A model generated the notes under the pieces. The model ran no database searches. It was not told where the DNA came from and worked only from the letters and a program-made list of their open reading frames with translations. From assembly GCF_012275375.1 (NCBI RefSeq), contig NZ_JAAZQJ010000015.1, positions 30,783 through 94,782 of the forward strand: a DNA stretch of 64,000 nucleotides, read 5' to 3'. The DNA comes from Dyella sp. SG609 (GTDB lineage Bacteria > Pseudomonadota > Gammaproteobacteria > Xanthomonadales > Rhodanobacteraceae). Positions within the stretch are counted from its first letter, which is position 1. The number at the start of each line of letters is the position of its first letter. Below are positions 46,589 through 56,654 of this stretch, piece after piece. A program made the translations under genes and the position numbers.

Positions 46589-47769
46589 GCGGGCGGCGCC
46601 AGATCGCGGTACTGGGGGCCACCGGCTCCATCGGCGGCAGCACGCTGGACGTGATCGCGCGCCATCCGCAGCGTTTCCGCGCCAGCGTGCTGGCCGCCCA
46701 CCGCCAGGTGGAAGCGCTGGCCGCGCTGTGCGAGCGGCACCGGCCGGATCTCGCCGTGATCGGCGATCCGGCGCTGGAGGGCGAACTGGCCCGCCGCCTG
46801 GCCGCCGCCGGCGTGCGCTGCGAGGTGGCCGCCGGCCACGACGCGATTACCGCCGCCGCCTCCGGCGGACTGTGCGACACCGTGGTGGCCGCCATCGTCG
46901 GCGCCGCCGGCCTGGACTCCACCCTGGCCGCCGCGCGCAGCGGCAAGCGCCTGCTGCTGGCCAACAAGGAATCGATCGTGATGGCCGGCGAGCTGCTGCT
47001 GGCCGCGCTGCGCGAAGGCGGCGGCGAGCTGATCCCGGTCGATTCCGAGCACAACGCCATCTTCCAGTGCCTGCCCGGCGGCCGCCCCGAGCTGGCCCGC
47101 AGCGGCGTGCGCCGGCTGGTGCTGACCGCCTCCGGCGGCCCGTTCCGCGGCCGCAGCCGCGCCGAGCTGGCCGGCATCACCCCGGACGAGGCCTGCCGGC
47201 ATCCGAAGTGGTCGATGGGGCGCAAGATCTCGGTCGATTCGGCCACCCTGATGAACAAGGGCCTGGAAGTGATCGAGGCCCACCACCTGTTCCAGGCCGC
47301 CCCCGATGCGATCGAGGTGCTGGTGCATCCGCAGAGCCTGGTGCATTCCCTGGTCGACTACGTGGACGGCTCGGTGCTGGCCCAGCTCGGCAATCCGGAC
47401 ATGCGCACGGCCATCGCCCATGCGCTGGCCTGGCCGGAGCGGGTGGATTCGGGCGTGCCGCCGCTGGACCTGGCCGCCCATGGCAGCCTGCAGTTCGAGG
47501 CGCCGGACCTGGCCACCTTCCGCTGCCTGGCCCTGGCCTTCCAGGCATTGCGCGCGGGGGGCGACGCCACCGCCGTCCTGAATGCCGCGAACGAGGTGGC
47601 GGTGGAAGCCTTCCTCGCCGGCGCGCTGCCTTTCCTGTCGATCGCCGACGTGGTCGAAAGCGTGCTCATGGAACTGCCGCCGCAAGCCGTGGTCGATGTC
47701 CGGTCCCTTACTGAACGTGACCGGGCAGCCCGCGAGGCCGCCCGCCGCATCCTCCGCAACGCATGCTGA
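46585..47769 (+). CDS. dxr: 1-deoxy-D-xylulose 5-phosphate reductoisomerase
   Basis: A 394-residue NADPH enzyme, the second step of the MEP isoprenoid pathway and the fosmidomycin target. It has the NADPH loop GATGSIG (residues 11-17), the metal-site stretch [12 protein letters not shown] and the substrate loop ASGGPFRG with [20 protein letters not shown]. Overlap with cdsA (ATGA). Confidence 0.96.
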   Translation: MSGRRQIAVLGATGSIGGSTLDVIARHPQRFRASVLAAHRQVEALAALCERHRPDLAVIGDPALEGELARRLAAAGVRCEVAAGHDAITAAASGGLCDTVVAAIVGAAGLDSTLAAARSGKRLLLANKESIVMAGELLLAALREGGGELIPVDSEHNAIFQCLPGGRPELARSGVRRLVLTASGGPFRGRSRAELAGITPDEACRHPKWSMGRKISVDSATLMNKGLEVIEAHHLFQAAPDAIEVLVHPQSLVHSLVDYVDGSVLAQLGNPDMRTAIAHALAWPERVDSGVPPLDLAAHGSLQFEAPDLATFRCLALAFQALRAGGDATAVLNAANEVAVEAFLAGALPFLSIADVVESVLMELPPQAVVDVRSLTERDRAAREAARRILRNAC

Positions 47770-47782
47770 TAAGCTCTTGCAG

Positions 47783-49129
47783 ATGAATTCCTTTTTCGGC
47801 TCGATCTTCTGGTTGCTGGTCACGCTGGGCGTGCTGGTGACCTTTCATGAGTTCGGCCACTACTGGGTCGCGCGCCGCTGCGGCGTCAAGGTGCTGCGCT
47901 TCTCGGTGGGCTTCGGCCGCGCCATCTGGAAGCGCATCGGCAAGGACGGCACCGAGTACCAGGTCGCCCTCATTCCCCTGGGCGGCTACGTGAAGATGCT
48001 GGACGCCCGCGAGGGCGAGGTCGACCCGGCCGACCAGGGCCGCGAGTTCACCCGCAAGCCGGTGTGGCAGCGCATCGCCATCGTCGCGGCCGGCCCCGCC
48101 TTCAATCTGATTTTCACCGTGGCCGCGTTCTGGGCCATGTTCGTGGTCGGCATGCCCGACGCCGCGCCCAACGTCACCGCCGTGCCGCACAGCATGGCCG
48201 CCGACGCCGGCGTGCGCCCGGGCGACCGCGTGCTCGCCGTCGACGGCAAGCCGGTCGACACCCTGAGCGACGCCTACGACGCCATCGCCAACGCCCTGCT
48301 CGGCCGCGAACCGCTGCCGCTGCGCCTGCGCGGCACCGACGGCGCCGAGCGCGTGGTCACCCTGCCGCTGAACCAGCTGCCCGCCGGGCAGGACATCGGC
48401 CAGTACCTGGAAAAGCTCGGCATCAAGACCGCGCCCGCCGCGCCGGTCGCCGCCGTGGTGCGCGCCGGCTTCCCGGCCGCCGCCGCCGGCATGCAGGGCG
48501 GCGACCGCATCGTCAGCATCAACGGCCAGCCGGTGGCCGATTTCGAAGCCTTCTCGCGCCTGGTGGTGGCCGAGGCGACCCGGTCGCCGGCCCTGGCGAT
48601 CGCGGTGGAGCGCAACGGCAAGCCGCTGAACTTCACGGTCACCGCGCGCATGGAATCGATGGAAGGCCAGCCGCCGCGCTGGCTGATCGGCGTGTCGCCG
48701 CCGCAGCCGGAACAGGTGGTGCGCCGCTACGGGCCGGTGGCCGCGGTCGGCGCCTCGCTGGGCGCGACCTGGGACAACACCGTCTCGCTGTTCAACATGA
48801 TCGGCAAGATGGTCAGCGGCCAGGCCTCGACCAAGAACCTCTCCGGCGTGATCGGCATCGCCCAGGTGGCCAATGCCTCGGCCAGCATGGGCCCCGCCTG
48901 GTTCCTGCGCTTCCTCGCCCTGGTCTCGCTGAGCCTGGCGGTATTGAACCTGCTGCCCATCCCTGTCTTGGACGGCGGTCACCTGCTGTATTACCTTATT
49001 GAGTTGGTCAAGGGCAGTCCGCTGAGTGAGCGCACGATGATGGCCGGCCAGTACGTCGGCCTGTTCCTGCTGCTCACCTTGATGGGTCTGGCGTTTTACA
49101 ACGACATCCATCGCAGTCTGTTCTTGTGA
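47783..49129 (+). CDS. rseP: site-2 zinc metalloprotease RseP
   Basis: A 448-residue intramembrane protease. The zinc site HEFGH is at residues 22-26 in the first helix and the third ligand is in LDGGHLLYY near the C-terminus. Two PDZ domains lie between (for example SMAADAGVRPGDRVLAVDGK and PAAAAGMQGGDRIVSINGQP). It cuts RseA to release the envelope-stress sigma factor and clears signal peptides. It lies upstream of bamA as usual. Confidence 0.96.
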   Translation: MNSFFGSIFWLLVTLGVLVTFHEFGHYWVARRCGVKVLRFSVGFGRAIWKRIGKDGTEYQVALIPLGGYVKMLDAREGEVDPADQGREFTRKPVWQRIAIVAAGPAFNLIFTVAAFWAMFVVGMPDAAPNVTAVPHSMAADAGVRPGDRVLAVDGKPVDTLSDAYDAIANALLGREPLPLRLRGTDGAERVVTLPLNQLPAGQDIGQYLEKLGIKTAPAAPVAAVVRAGFPAAAAGMQGGDRIVSINGQPVADFEAFSRLVVAEATRSPALAIAVERNGKPLNFTVTARMESMEGQPPRWLIGVSPPQPEQVVRRYGPVAAVGASLGATWDNTVSLFNMIGKMVSGQASTKNLSGVIGIAQVANASASMGPAWFLRFLALVSLSLAVLNLLPIPVLDGGHLLYYLIELVKGSPLSERTMMAGQYVGLFLLLTLMGLAFYNDIHRSLFL

Positions 49130-49226
49130 CGCGCGTGCCCAACGCCAGCGTCGGGGGACGGCCGGCCCGCGGCAAGGCGACACCGGTTGTCGCCCGTGCC
49201 GGCGCGCCATGCGTTGAAGCATCCTC

Positions 49227-49258
49227 CGCCGCGCTCGCGAACGGCGCGCGCTTTTTTT
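49227..49258 (+). terminator. possible terminator between rseP and bamA
   Basis: A CGCCG/CGGCG stem followed by CGCGC and seven T residues (49252-49258). The stem is short, so termination may be partial. Confidence 0.4.
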
Positions 49259-49341
49259 CGAGTCCGGGCACTTTTCCGGCTCAATTCATACGCGCAGCGG
49301 CCAAGGCGGCCGCTGCGTCCGCATAAACAACGGAATCGACG

Positions 49342-51783
49342 ATGAAGCGTATCGCCGCCCTGATCCTGCTTGCCTCACTCACCGCCAACGCGCTTGCGTT
49401 CGAGCCGTTCGTCGTTTCCGACATCCGCATCGATGGCCTAAGCCGCATCTCGGCGGGCACGGTGCTCAACTACCTGCCGGTCAACAAGGGCGACCGCCTG
49501 ACCACGGATGCCGCCCAGCGCGCCATCCGCGCCCTGTACCAGACCAAGTTCTTCAGCGAGGTCGAGATCGACCGCGAAGGCGACATCATGGTGATCAAGG
49601 TCACCGAGCGCCCGTCCATCGCCAAGCTCACCCTGCGCGGCAACAAGGACATCAAGGAAGACGACCTGCGCAAGGGCCTGAAGGAGATCGGCCTGTCCGA
49701 AGGCGAGACCTTCGACCGCCTCTCGCTCGACCGCGTGCAGCAGGAACTGATCCGCCAGTACTACAACCGCGGCAAGTACAACGTCTCGGTCGAACCGCAC
49801 GTCACCAATCTCGACCGCAACCGCGTGGCGATCGACATCGAGATCCGCGAAGGCAAGGTCGCCAAGATCAAAGAGATCAACATCGTCGGCAACAAGGCGT
49901 TCACCGACAAGGAAATCCGCAAGGACTTCGAATCCGACACCACCAACTGGATGTCCTGGTATTCGAAGGACGACCAGTACTCGCGCGAGAAGCTCTCCGG
50001 CGACCTGGAGAAGCTGCAGTCCTACTACATGGACCGCGGCTACGCCGACTTCGGCGTGGATTCCACCCAGGTCAGCATCGCCCCCGACAAGCGCGAGATG
50101 TACATCGCCGCCGCGGTGAAGGAAGGCGAGATCTACACCGTCTCCGACATCCACCTGCTCGGCGACCTGGTGCTGCCGGAAGAAACCCTGCGCCAGCTGG
50201 TGTTCCAGAAGAAGGACCAGACCTTCAACCGCAAGGCGATCGAAGCCAGCTCCGATGCGATCAAGAGCATCCTGGCCAGCATCGGCTACGCCTTCGCCAA
50301 GGTCACCCCGGTGCCGAAGCTGGACAAGGACAAGCGCACCGTCGACCTCACCTTCTACATCGAGCCCGGCAAGCGCGTGTACGTGCGCCGCGTGGTGTTC
50401 AACGGCAATACCCGCACCGAAGACGACGTGATGCGCCGCGAAATGCGCCAGCTGGAAGGCAGCTGGTACTCGCAGCCGGCGATCGACCGCTCGAAGATCC
50501 GCCTGCAGCACCTGGGCTACTTCAAGAAGGTCGACATCGACAAGAAGCTGGTGCCGGGCACCGAGGACCAGGTCGACCTGACGGTGAAGGTGGAAGAACA
50601 GTCCGCCGGCAGCCTGATGTTCGGCGTGGGCTATTCGCAGTACTCGGGCATCATCCTGTCCGCCTCGGTGTCGCAGAACAACTTCCTGGGCACGGGCGAC
50701 AGCTTCTCGGTGTCCGCGCAGCGCAGCGACTACGTCACCAGCGTCAGCGCCACCTATTTCAACCCGTACCTGACCGACAACGGCATCGGCATCGGCTACA
50801 ACGCCGCGTACAGCAAGAGCGACTACGGCGACGCCAACAGCGACTTCGTCAACTTCACCAGCAGCCAGAAGTCGTTCTCGGCCTTCCTCAACATCCCGAT
50901 CACCGACTTCGACAGCCTGCGCGCCGGCCTCGGCCTGAGCAGCAACAAGATCAACCTGGACTACCAGACCTACGACTCCACCGGCCAGATCGTCACGCAG
51001 AGCCTGTCGCCGCAGCAGCTGATCGACTACCAGAACGCGATCGGCCACAAGACCATCCACTCGTGGACCGGCCAGCTGGGCTGGACCCACGACACGCGCA
51101 ATGGCTACTGGGCGCCGACCCGCGGCGGCATGATGACGCTGTCCACCGACATCGCGCTGCCCGGCTCCACCGTGCAGTACTACAAGATCTTCGGCGAGGC
51201 CAACCACTACTGGCCGATCGGCGGCGGCTTCGTGCTGTACCTGGACGGCCAGGTCGGCTACGGCAAGACCTATGGCCAGGAGTACGACAACAGCTTCGGC
51301 GACTACGTGAAGGGCCAGAAGATCGACTTCCCGTTCTGGGAGAACTACTACTCCGGCGGCGTGCGCGACGTGCGCGGCTTCCAGGACAACACGCTGGGCC
51401 CGAAGCTCTGCGTGGGCACCGACGCCAGCGGCAAGCCGCTGCAGGCCGACAAGGACGGCCGTTGCAACGGTGGCTACTACACCTACGCCCAGCCGGTCGG
51501 CGGCGCGTTCAAGGTGCTGGGCACGGCGCAGGTGTTCATCCCGCTGCCGTTCCTGAAGGACGTGAACACCGCCCGCGTGTCGTGGTTCGTCGACGTCGGC
51601 AACGTGTACAAGGACTACAGCGCCTTCAAGGCTTCGGAGCTGCGCGCCTCGACCGGTATCTCGCTGCAGTGGCAGGCGCCGATCGGCCCGCTGATCATCA
51701 ACTTCGCCACGCCGATCCGCTCCAAGAAGGAAGATCGTCACTACGAAGAGCGCATCCAGTTCACCTTCGGCAGCCAGTTCTAA
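49342..51783 (+). CDS. bamA: outer membrane protein assembly factor BamA
   Basis: An 813-residue Omp85 protein with a signal peptide (MKRIAALILLASLTANALA), five POTRA domains (residues about 25-425; for example ISAGTVLNYLPVNKGDRLT) and a 16-strand C-terminal barrel ending in RIQFTFGSQF with the terminal Phe that BAM itself recognises. VRGFQDNTLGP is the conserved loop 6 motif. BamA inserts outer-membrane beta-barrel proteins. In E. coli skp follows; here lpxD follows after a terminator. Confidence 0.96.
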   Translation: MKRIAALILLASLTANALAFEPFVVSDIRIDGLSRISAGTVLNYLPVNKGDRLTTDAAQRAIRALYQTKFFSEVEIDREGDIMVIKVTERPSIAKLTLRGNKDIKEDDLRKGLKEIGLSEGETFDRLSLDRVQQELIRQYYNRGKYNVSVEPHVTNLDRNRVAIDIEIREGKVAKIKEINIVGNKAFTDKEIRKDFESDTTNWMSWYSKDDQYSREKLSGDLEKLQSYYMDRGYADFGVDSTQVSIAPDKREMYIAAAVKEGEIYTVSDIHLLGDLVLPEETLRQLVFQKKDQTFNRKAIEASSDAIKSILASIGYAFAKVTPVPKLDKDKRTVDLTFYIEPGKRVYVRRVVFNGNTRTEDDVMRREMRQLEGSWYSQPAIDRSKIRLQHLGYFKKVDIDKKLVPGTEDQVDLTVKVEEQSAGSLMFGVGYSQYSGIILSASVSQNNFLGTGDSFSVSAQRSDYVTSVSATYFNPYLTDNGIGIGYNAAYSKSDYGDANSDFVNFTSSQKSFSAFLNIPITDFDSLRAGLGLSSNKINLDYQTYDSTGQIVTQSLSPQQLIDYQNAIGHKTIHSWTGQLGWTHDTRNGYWAPTRGGMMTLSTDIALPGSTVQYYKIFGEANHYWPIGGGFVLYLDGQVGYGKTYGQEYDNSFGDYVKGQKIDFPFWENYYSGGVRDVRGFQDNTLGPKLCVGTDASGKPLQADKDGRCNGGYYTYAQPVGGAFKVLGTAQVFIPLPFLKDVNTARVSWFVDVGNVYKDYSAFKASELRASTGISLQWQAPIGPLIINFATPIRSKKEDRHYEERIQFTFGSQF

Positions 51784-51831
51784 GCCGGGCAATCATCTGA
51801 CCGGCAGGGTCCGAAGCACCGCAACACCCCG

Positions 51832-51860
51832 AAAGCGCGGCCACGGCCGCGCTTTCTTTT
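51832..51860 (+). terminator. rho-independent terminator of bamA
   Basis: AAAGCGCGGCC and GGCCGCGCTTT pair across CAC with a CTTTT tail, about 50 bases after the bamA stop. Confidence 0.8.
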
Positions 51861-51923
51861 GCCCGTGCGGAAAGACGCCGCGCCCCCCGCGCCCTACAAT
51901 GCCCGCACCGCCAGGGAGCCCGC

Positions 51924-52952
51924 ATGAGCACCTTCCAATACACCGTGGCCGAGCTGGCCGAACGCTTCGGCCTGGCCTTCCAGGGCGATGGCCAGCGCGT
52001 GATCGACGGCGTCGGCACCCTGGCCGGCGCCGGCCCCAGCCAGCTGAGCTTCCTGTCCAACAGCAAATACGGCGCCCAGCTCGCCGGCGCGCGCGCCGGC
52101 GTGGTGGTGCTGCGCGAAGAAAACCTCAGCGACTGTCCCACCGCCGCACTCATCGCCAAGGACCCCTACGTCGCCTACGCCAAGATCGCCGCGCTGTTCG
52201 AGCGCCTGCCCGCTTCGCCCGCCGGCATCCATGCCAGCGCCGTGGTCTCGCCCGCCGCGCGCATCGCGCCGATGGCCAGCATCGGTCCCTGCTGCGTGGT
52301 GGAAGAAGACGCCGTGATCGAAGACGGCGCCGTGCTCGGCCCGCATTGCATCGTCGGCGCCGGCTGCACGGTGGGCGCGCAGTCGCGGCTGGTGGCGCGG
52401 GTTACCCTGGTCACCCGCGTGACCCTGGGCAAGCGCGTGCTGGTCCACCCCGGCGCGGTGATCGGCTCGGACGGCTTCGGCCTCGCCTTCGACAAAGACC
52501 ACTGGATCAAGCTGCCGCAGCTCGGCGGCGTGCGCATCGGCGACGACTGCGAGATCGGCGCCAACACCACCATCGACCGCGGCGCGCTGGAAGACACCGT
52601 GCTGGAAGAGGACGTGCGCCTGGACAACCAGATCCAGATCGCCCACAACGTCCACGTCGGCGCGCACACCGCCATGGCCGGCTGCGCCGCGGTGGCCGGC
52701 AGCGCGAAGATCGGCCGCTACTGCATGATCGGCGGCAACGCCGGCGTGCTGGGCCATCTGGAGCTGGCCGACCGGGTTACCATTACGGCCAAGAGCCTGG
52801 TGACCCATTCGATCCGCGAGCCCGGCGAGTATTCCTCGGGGGTACCGTTGCAGGAAAACCGCCTGTGGCGGCGCAATGCGGCCCGTTTCAAGCACCTTGA
52901 CGAGTACGTGCGCCGGCTTTCGGCGCTGGAGAAGGACAGCAACAATGAGTGA
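51924..52952 (+). CDS. lpxD: UDP-3-O-acylglucosamine N-acyltransferase
   Basis: A 342-residue hexapeptide-repeat enzyme, the third step of lipid A synthesis. The uridine-binding N-terminal domain (residues 1-100) is followed by the beta-helix and QIAHNVHVG with the catalytic histidine, then a C-terminal helix. It overlaps fabZ by eight bases and so belongs to the lpxD-fabZ-lpxA-lpxB-rnhB operon. Confidence 0.96.
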   Translation: MSTFQYTVAELAERFGLAFQGDGQRVIDGVGTLAGAGPSQLSFLSNSKYGAQLAGARAGVVVLREENLSDCPTAALIAKDPYVAYAKIAALFERLPASPAGIHASAVVSPAARIAPMASIGPCCVVEEDAVIEDGAVLGPHCIVGAGCTVGAQSRLVARVTLVTRVTLGKRVLVHPGAVIGSDGFGLAFDKDHWIKLPQLGGVRIGDDCEIGANTTIDRGALEDTVLEEDVRLDNQIQIAHNVHVGAHTAMAGCAAVAGSAKIGRYCMIGGNAGVLGHLELADRVTITAKSLVTHSIREPGEYSSGVPLQENRLWRRNAARFKHLDEYVRRLSALEKDSNNE

Positions 52953-53418
52953 CAAGACCGAGCCCTACCACCTGCCGGTGACGGTGGAGCAGATCCAGAA
53001 GCTGCTGCCGCACCGCTATCCGTTCCTGCTGGTGGACCGGGTGATCGAGCTGGAGCCGGACCACCGCGTGGTGGGCCTGAAGAACGTGACCATGAACGAG
53101 CCGTTCTTCCAGGGCCATTTCCCGGGCCATCCGGTAATGCCCGGCGTGCTGATCGTGGAGGCCATGGCGCAGACCGCCGGCCTGCTCACCCAGATCAGCA
53201 GCCGCATGAAGGGCGACACCGGCAGCCCGCTGTTCTACCTGGCCAAGGTGGACGACGCGCGCTTCTACTGCCCGGTGGTGCCGGGCGACCAGCTGCTGAT
53301 GGAAGTGAAGCTGCTGCGCCTGCTGCGCGGCATGGGCATGTTCGAGGCCGAGAGCCGCGTCAACGGCAAGAAGGTCGCTTCCTGCACGCTGGTCTGCGCG
53401 GCGAGGTCCGACAAATGA
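52945..53418 (+). CDS. fabZ: 3-hydroxyacyl-ACP dehydratase FabZ
   Basis: A 157-residue hot-dog fold dehydratase. Catalytic residues: His58 in [14 protein letters not shown] and Glu72 in LIVEAMAQ. It uses the same beta-hydroxyacyl-ACP pool that LpxA and LpxD draw on, which explains its place in this operon. It overlaps lpxA (ATGA). Confidence 0.96.
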   Translation: MSDKTEPYHLPVTVEQIQKLLPHRYPFLLVDRVIELEPDHRVVGLKNVTMNEPFFQGHFPGHPVMPGVLIVEAMAQTAGLLTQISSRMKGDTGSPLFYLAKVDDARFYCPVVPGDQLLMEVKLLRLLRGMGMFEAESRVNGKKVASCTLVCAARSDK

Positions 53419-54203
53419 GCCAGGCCAGCGCCATCCACCCCACCGCACAGATCGATCCTTCCGCCAAACTGGGCGCCAATGTCAGCGTCGGCGCCTACAG
53501 CGTGATCGGCGCCGAGGTGGAGATCGGCGAGGGCACGGTCGTCGGTCCGCACGTGGTGATCGAAGGCCCCACCCGCATCGGCCGCGACAACCGCATCAGC
53601 CAGTTCGCCTCGCTCGGCGGCGCGCCGCAGGACAAGAAGTTCCAGGGCGAGCGCACCGAGCTGGTCATCGGCGACCGCAACCTGATCCGCGAATTCGTCA
53701 CGGTCAACCGCGGCACGGGCGATGGCGGCGGCATCACCCGCATCGGCAACGACAACTGGCTGCTGGCCTACGTGCACGTGGCGCATGACTGCCAGATCGG
53801 CAACAACACCGTGTTCTCCAACTACTCGGCGCTGGCCGGGCACGTGGAGATCGGCGACTTCGTGATCATGTCCGGCTTCTCCGGCGTGCATCAGTTCTGC
53901 AAGGTCGGCGCGCACGCCTTCATCGGCATGGGCTGCCTGGTCGGCTCCGACGTGCCGCCGTTCGTGATGATGGCCAACGAGCAGCGCGGCCGCCCGCGCG
54001 GCATCAACAGCGAAGGCCTGAAGCGCCGCGGCTTCGACCCCACCCGCATCGCCGCGATCAAGCGCGCCTACCGCACGCTGTACATGGCCGGCCTGACCCA
54101 GGCCGACGCGCGCGAGCAGCTGGTGTCGCTGGCGCAGGAAAGCGACGACGTGCGCTCGATGCTGGAATTCCTGGATCGCAGCGAGCGGGCTCTCGCACGC
54201 TGA
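53415..54203 (+). CDS. lpxA: UDP-N-acetylglucosamine acyltransferase
   Basis: A 262-residue trimeric beta-helix enzyme, the first step of lipid A synthesis. The catalytic His lies in [12 protein letters not shown], and the C-terminal helical part ([18 protein letters not shown]) is typical. It follows fabZ with a four-base overlap. Confidence 0.97.
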   Translation: MSQASAIHPTAQIDPSAKLGANVSVGAYSVIGAEVEIGEGTVVGPHVVIEGPTRIGRDNRISQFASLGGAPQDKKFQGERTELVIGDRNLIREFVTVNRGTGDGGGITRIGNDNWLLAYVHVAHDCQIGNNTVFSNYSALAGHVEIGDFVIMSGFSGVHQFCKVGAHAFIGMGCLVGSDVPPFVMMANEQRGRPRGINSEGLKRRGFDPTRIAAIKRAYRTLYMAGLTQADAREQLVSLAQESDDVRSMLEFLDRSERALAR

Positions 54204-54207
54204 CGCC

Positions 54208-55413
54208 ATGAGCTCAGCCGCCGAAACCCCCATCGTCATCGCACTCATCGCCGGAGAAGACTCCGGCGACCAGCTCGGCGCCGACCTCATCGTGGCCCTG
54301 CGCAAGCGCTACCCCGGCGCCCGCTTCGCCGGCATCGGCGGCGCGCGCATGCAGGCGCAGGGTTTCGAATCCTGGTACGACATCCGCGAGCTGTCGCTGT
54401 TCGGCTTCGCCGAAGTGATCAGCCACCTGCCCCGCCTGCTGCGCCTGCGCAAGGAACTGGTGGCGCGGCTGATCGCGGCGCAACCCGCGGTAGTGGTCGG
54501 CATCGACGCACCGGATTTCAACCTCGGCGTGGAACAGCGCGTCCGCGCCGCCGGCCTGCGCACCGTGCACTACGTCAGCCCGTCCGTGTGGGCCTGGCGC
54601 GAGGAGCGCGCGGCCAGGATCGGCCGCAGCGCCGACCGCGTGCTGTGCCTGTTCCCGATGGAGCCGGCGATCTATGCGCGCCACGGCGTCGACGCGCGCT
54701 TCGTCGGCCATCCGCTGGCGGACCGCTTCGCCCTGGTCTCCGACCGCGTCGGCGCGCGCGACTTCCTCGAGCTGCCGCAGAACGCACCGGTGCTGGCCGT
54801 GCTGCCGGGCAGCCGCGCCTCGGAAGTGGCAAAGCTGGGCCGCGTGTTTCTCGATGCGGCGCGCCGCGTGGCCGCGCAGTTGCCGGGCCTGCGCATCATC
54901 GTTCCGGCGGCCAACACGCGCGTGCACGCGACGCTGAAAGCGATGCTCGGCGAAGGTCCCGGCAACGATGACACCCCCATCCTGCTCGACGGCCGCGCGC
55001 ACGAAGCGATGCTCGCCGCCGACGTGGTGCTGCTCGCTTCCGGCACCGCCACGCTGGAAGCCATGCTGGCCAAGCGTCCGATGGTGGTCGGCTACCGCGT
55101 GTCGCCGATCAGCTACCGCATCGCGCGCGCGCTGAACATGCTGAAGACCGACGTCTACGCGCTGCCGAACATCCTGGCCCGCGCCTGCGGCCTCGGCGAG
55201 CAGGCCATGCTGGCGCCGGAGCTGATGCAGGACGACTGCACGCCGGAGAAACTCTCCGCCGCCGTGCTCGCGCTGTTCCAGGACAGCCAGCGCCGCGGCG
55301 AGATCGTCGCCGCCTTCGAGCAACTGCACCGCGCGCTGCGCGGCGAGCTGGAAGGCGAAGCGGGCGACCATGCGGCCGACGCGATCATCGAACTGATCGA
55401 GCGTCCGCGATGA
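54208..55413 (+). CDS. lpxB: lipid-A-disaccharide synthase
   Basis: A 401-residue GT19 glycosyltransferase that joins UDP-diacylglucosamine and lipid X. The start [15 protein letters not shown], the motif [14 protein letters not shown] and [20 protein letters not shown] are diagnostic. Its stop overlaps the rnhB ATG. Confidence 0.96.
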   Translation: MSSAAETPIVIALIAGEDSGDQLGADLIVALRKRYPGARFAGIGGARMQAQGFESWYDIRELSLFGFAEVISHLPRLLRLRKELVARLIAAQPAVVVGIDAPDFNLGVEQRVRAAGLRTVHYVSPSVWAWREERAARIGRSADRVLCLFPMEPAIYARHGVDARFVGHPLADRFALVSDRVGARDFLELPQNAPVLAVLPGSRASEVAKLGRVFLDAARRVAAQLPGLRIIVPAANTRVHATLKAMLGEGPGNDDTPILLDGRAHEAMLAADVVLLASGTATLEAMLAKRPMVVGYRVSPISYRIARALNMLKTDVYALPNILARACGLGEQAMLAPELMQDDCTPEKLSAAVLALFQDSQRRGEIVAAFEQLHRALRGELEGEAGDHAADAIIELIERPR

Positions 55414-56006
55414 ACAGGAAAGCGCTGCGCCATATCGCCGGCGTCGACGAAGCCGGCCGCGGCCCGCTCGCGGGGCCGGTGGTGGTGGCCGCGGTCATTC
55501 TCGATCCCAAGCGCCCGATCGACGGCTTGAACGATTCGAAGAAGCTCACCGAAGCGAAGCGCGAGTCGCTGTATCCGCAGATCGTGGCGAATGCGCTGGC
55601 GCATTGCATCGTCGCCATGAGCGTCACCGAGATCGACCAGCTCAATATCTTCCAGGCCACCATGGCTGGGATGAGCCGCGCCGTCGCGGGCCTGTCGCTG
55701 GTGGCGCACGAGGCCTGGATCGACGGCAATGCGCTGCCGAAGAACCTGCCCTGCCCAGGCCGCGCCATCGTCGGCGGCGATGCGCTGGAGCCGGCGATCA
55801 GTGCCGCCTCGATCCTGGCCAAGGTCACCCGCGACCGCCTGATGGTGGCGATGGAAACGCAGTACCCTGGCTATGGCTTCGCCGCGCACAAGGGCTATCC
55901 CACGCCGGCGCATTTCGAAGCGCTGCAGCGGCTGGGGCCGTGCGCCGAGCACCGCCGCAGCTTTGCGCCGGTGAAGATCATGCTCGATCAGGGCGTGCTT
56001 TTTTAG
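55410..56006 (+). CDS. rnhB: ribonuclease HII
   Basis: A 198-residue type 2 RNase H that nicks at ribonucleotides in DNA. Acidic site: Asp13 and Glu14 in [13 protein letters not shown], then [17 protein letters not shown]. In E. coli dnaE follows; here it does not, the operon ends with rnhB. Confidence 0.95.
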   Translation: MNRKALRHIAGVDEAGRGPLAGPVVVAAVILDPKRPIDGLNDSKKLTEAKRESLYPQIVANALAHCIVAMSVTEIDQLNIFQATMAGMSRAVAGLSLVAHEAWIDGNALPKNLPCPGRAIVGGDALEPAISAASILAKVTRDRLMVAMETQYPGYGFAAHKGYPTPAHFEALQRLGPCAEHRRSFAPVKIMLDQGVLF

Positions 56007-56374
56007 ACGGCTGTTCGCCCACGGGCGCAAAGCATCAACGAGGCCAAAAGCCGCTGCCCGCAAACGATTTCCGTCATGCCCTTCGACACGGGTTTTTTCT
56101 TGCGATGCGGGTCTAGACTGGCTCCACGGTAGGACCAGGCCCCGAGCCCATCCGACCGGCGCTTCGCCCTCGCACGCGCCGCGCAACCCTTCTCCAGCGG
56201 CGCGCATCGAAGGTTCGAAGCAGGACGAAGCCGGGCCGACCGCCCCGCCGACCGCCGAGCCACCCCGGTTCCACGGCACGGTCGCCGCTTCAGGCACGGA
56301 CGCAAGGTACAGCCTTCCGCGTCGCCACGCGGAACACGCCAGCGGCGCATGCAAGACGCCGCAGGAGTTCAGCC
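56007..56374. other. intergenic region without recognised gene
   Basis: A 368-base GC-rich gap between rnhB and the small ORF at 56375. No terminator with T run and no convincing promoter were seen; frames on the minus strand are Arg-rich shadow frames. Confidence 0.5.
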
Positions 56375-56587
56375 ATGACACTTCCCAACACGCCACTCAC
56401 CGTCGTCCCGAACGGTGGCGACGCCCCGTCGGCGGAACCGGCCGCGATCTCCCCCGCGTCAACGCAGGACGCGCCGCCGCTGCTGGATACCGCCCACGTC
56501 GACTACAACCTGCACCCGCTGAAGGTGAGCGGCCTCGATCACTTCATCGACCAGCCCGACGGCAACGAACGCTTCCGCATTTCCTGA
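56375..56587 (+). CDS. small protein of unknown function
   Basis: A 70-residue protein. CAGGAG lies seven bases before the ATG. The N-terminal 45 residues are Pro/Ala/Ser-rich and probably disordered; the C-terminal part (HPLKVSGLDHFIDQPDGNERF) looks conserved in style with a short folded motif. No signal peptide or membrane segment. I do not recognise it. It is followed by a TTGGGGTGAGCC repeat. Confidence 0.5.
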   Translation: MTLPNTPLTVVPNGGDAPSAEPAAISPASTQDAPPLLDTAHVDYNLHPLKVSGLDHFIDQPDGNERFRIS

Positions 56588-56603
56588 CCCCGCACACCGC
56601 ACA

Positions 56604-56638
56604 CGTAGGTTGGGGTGAGCCAAAGGCGAACCCCAACG
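56604..56638 (+). repeat. GTAGGTTGGGGTGAGCC hairpin module
   Basis: GTTGGGGTGAGCC and its inverse around GGCGAACCCCAAC. The same module starts the composite repeats at 2757-2795, about 19490 and about 19550. It lies between the small ORF and the end of the convergent permease gene. Confidence 0.7.
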
Positions 56639-56654
56639 GAAGCGGGGCTGCCGC

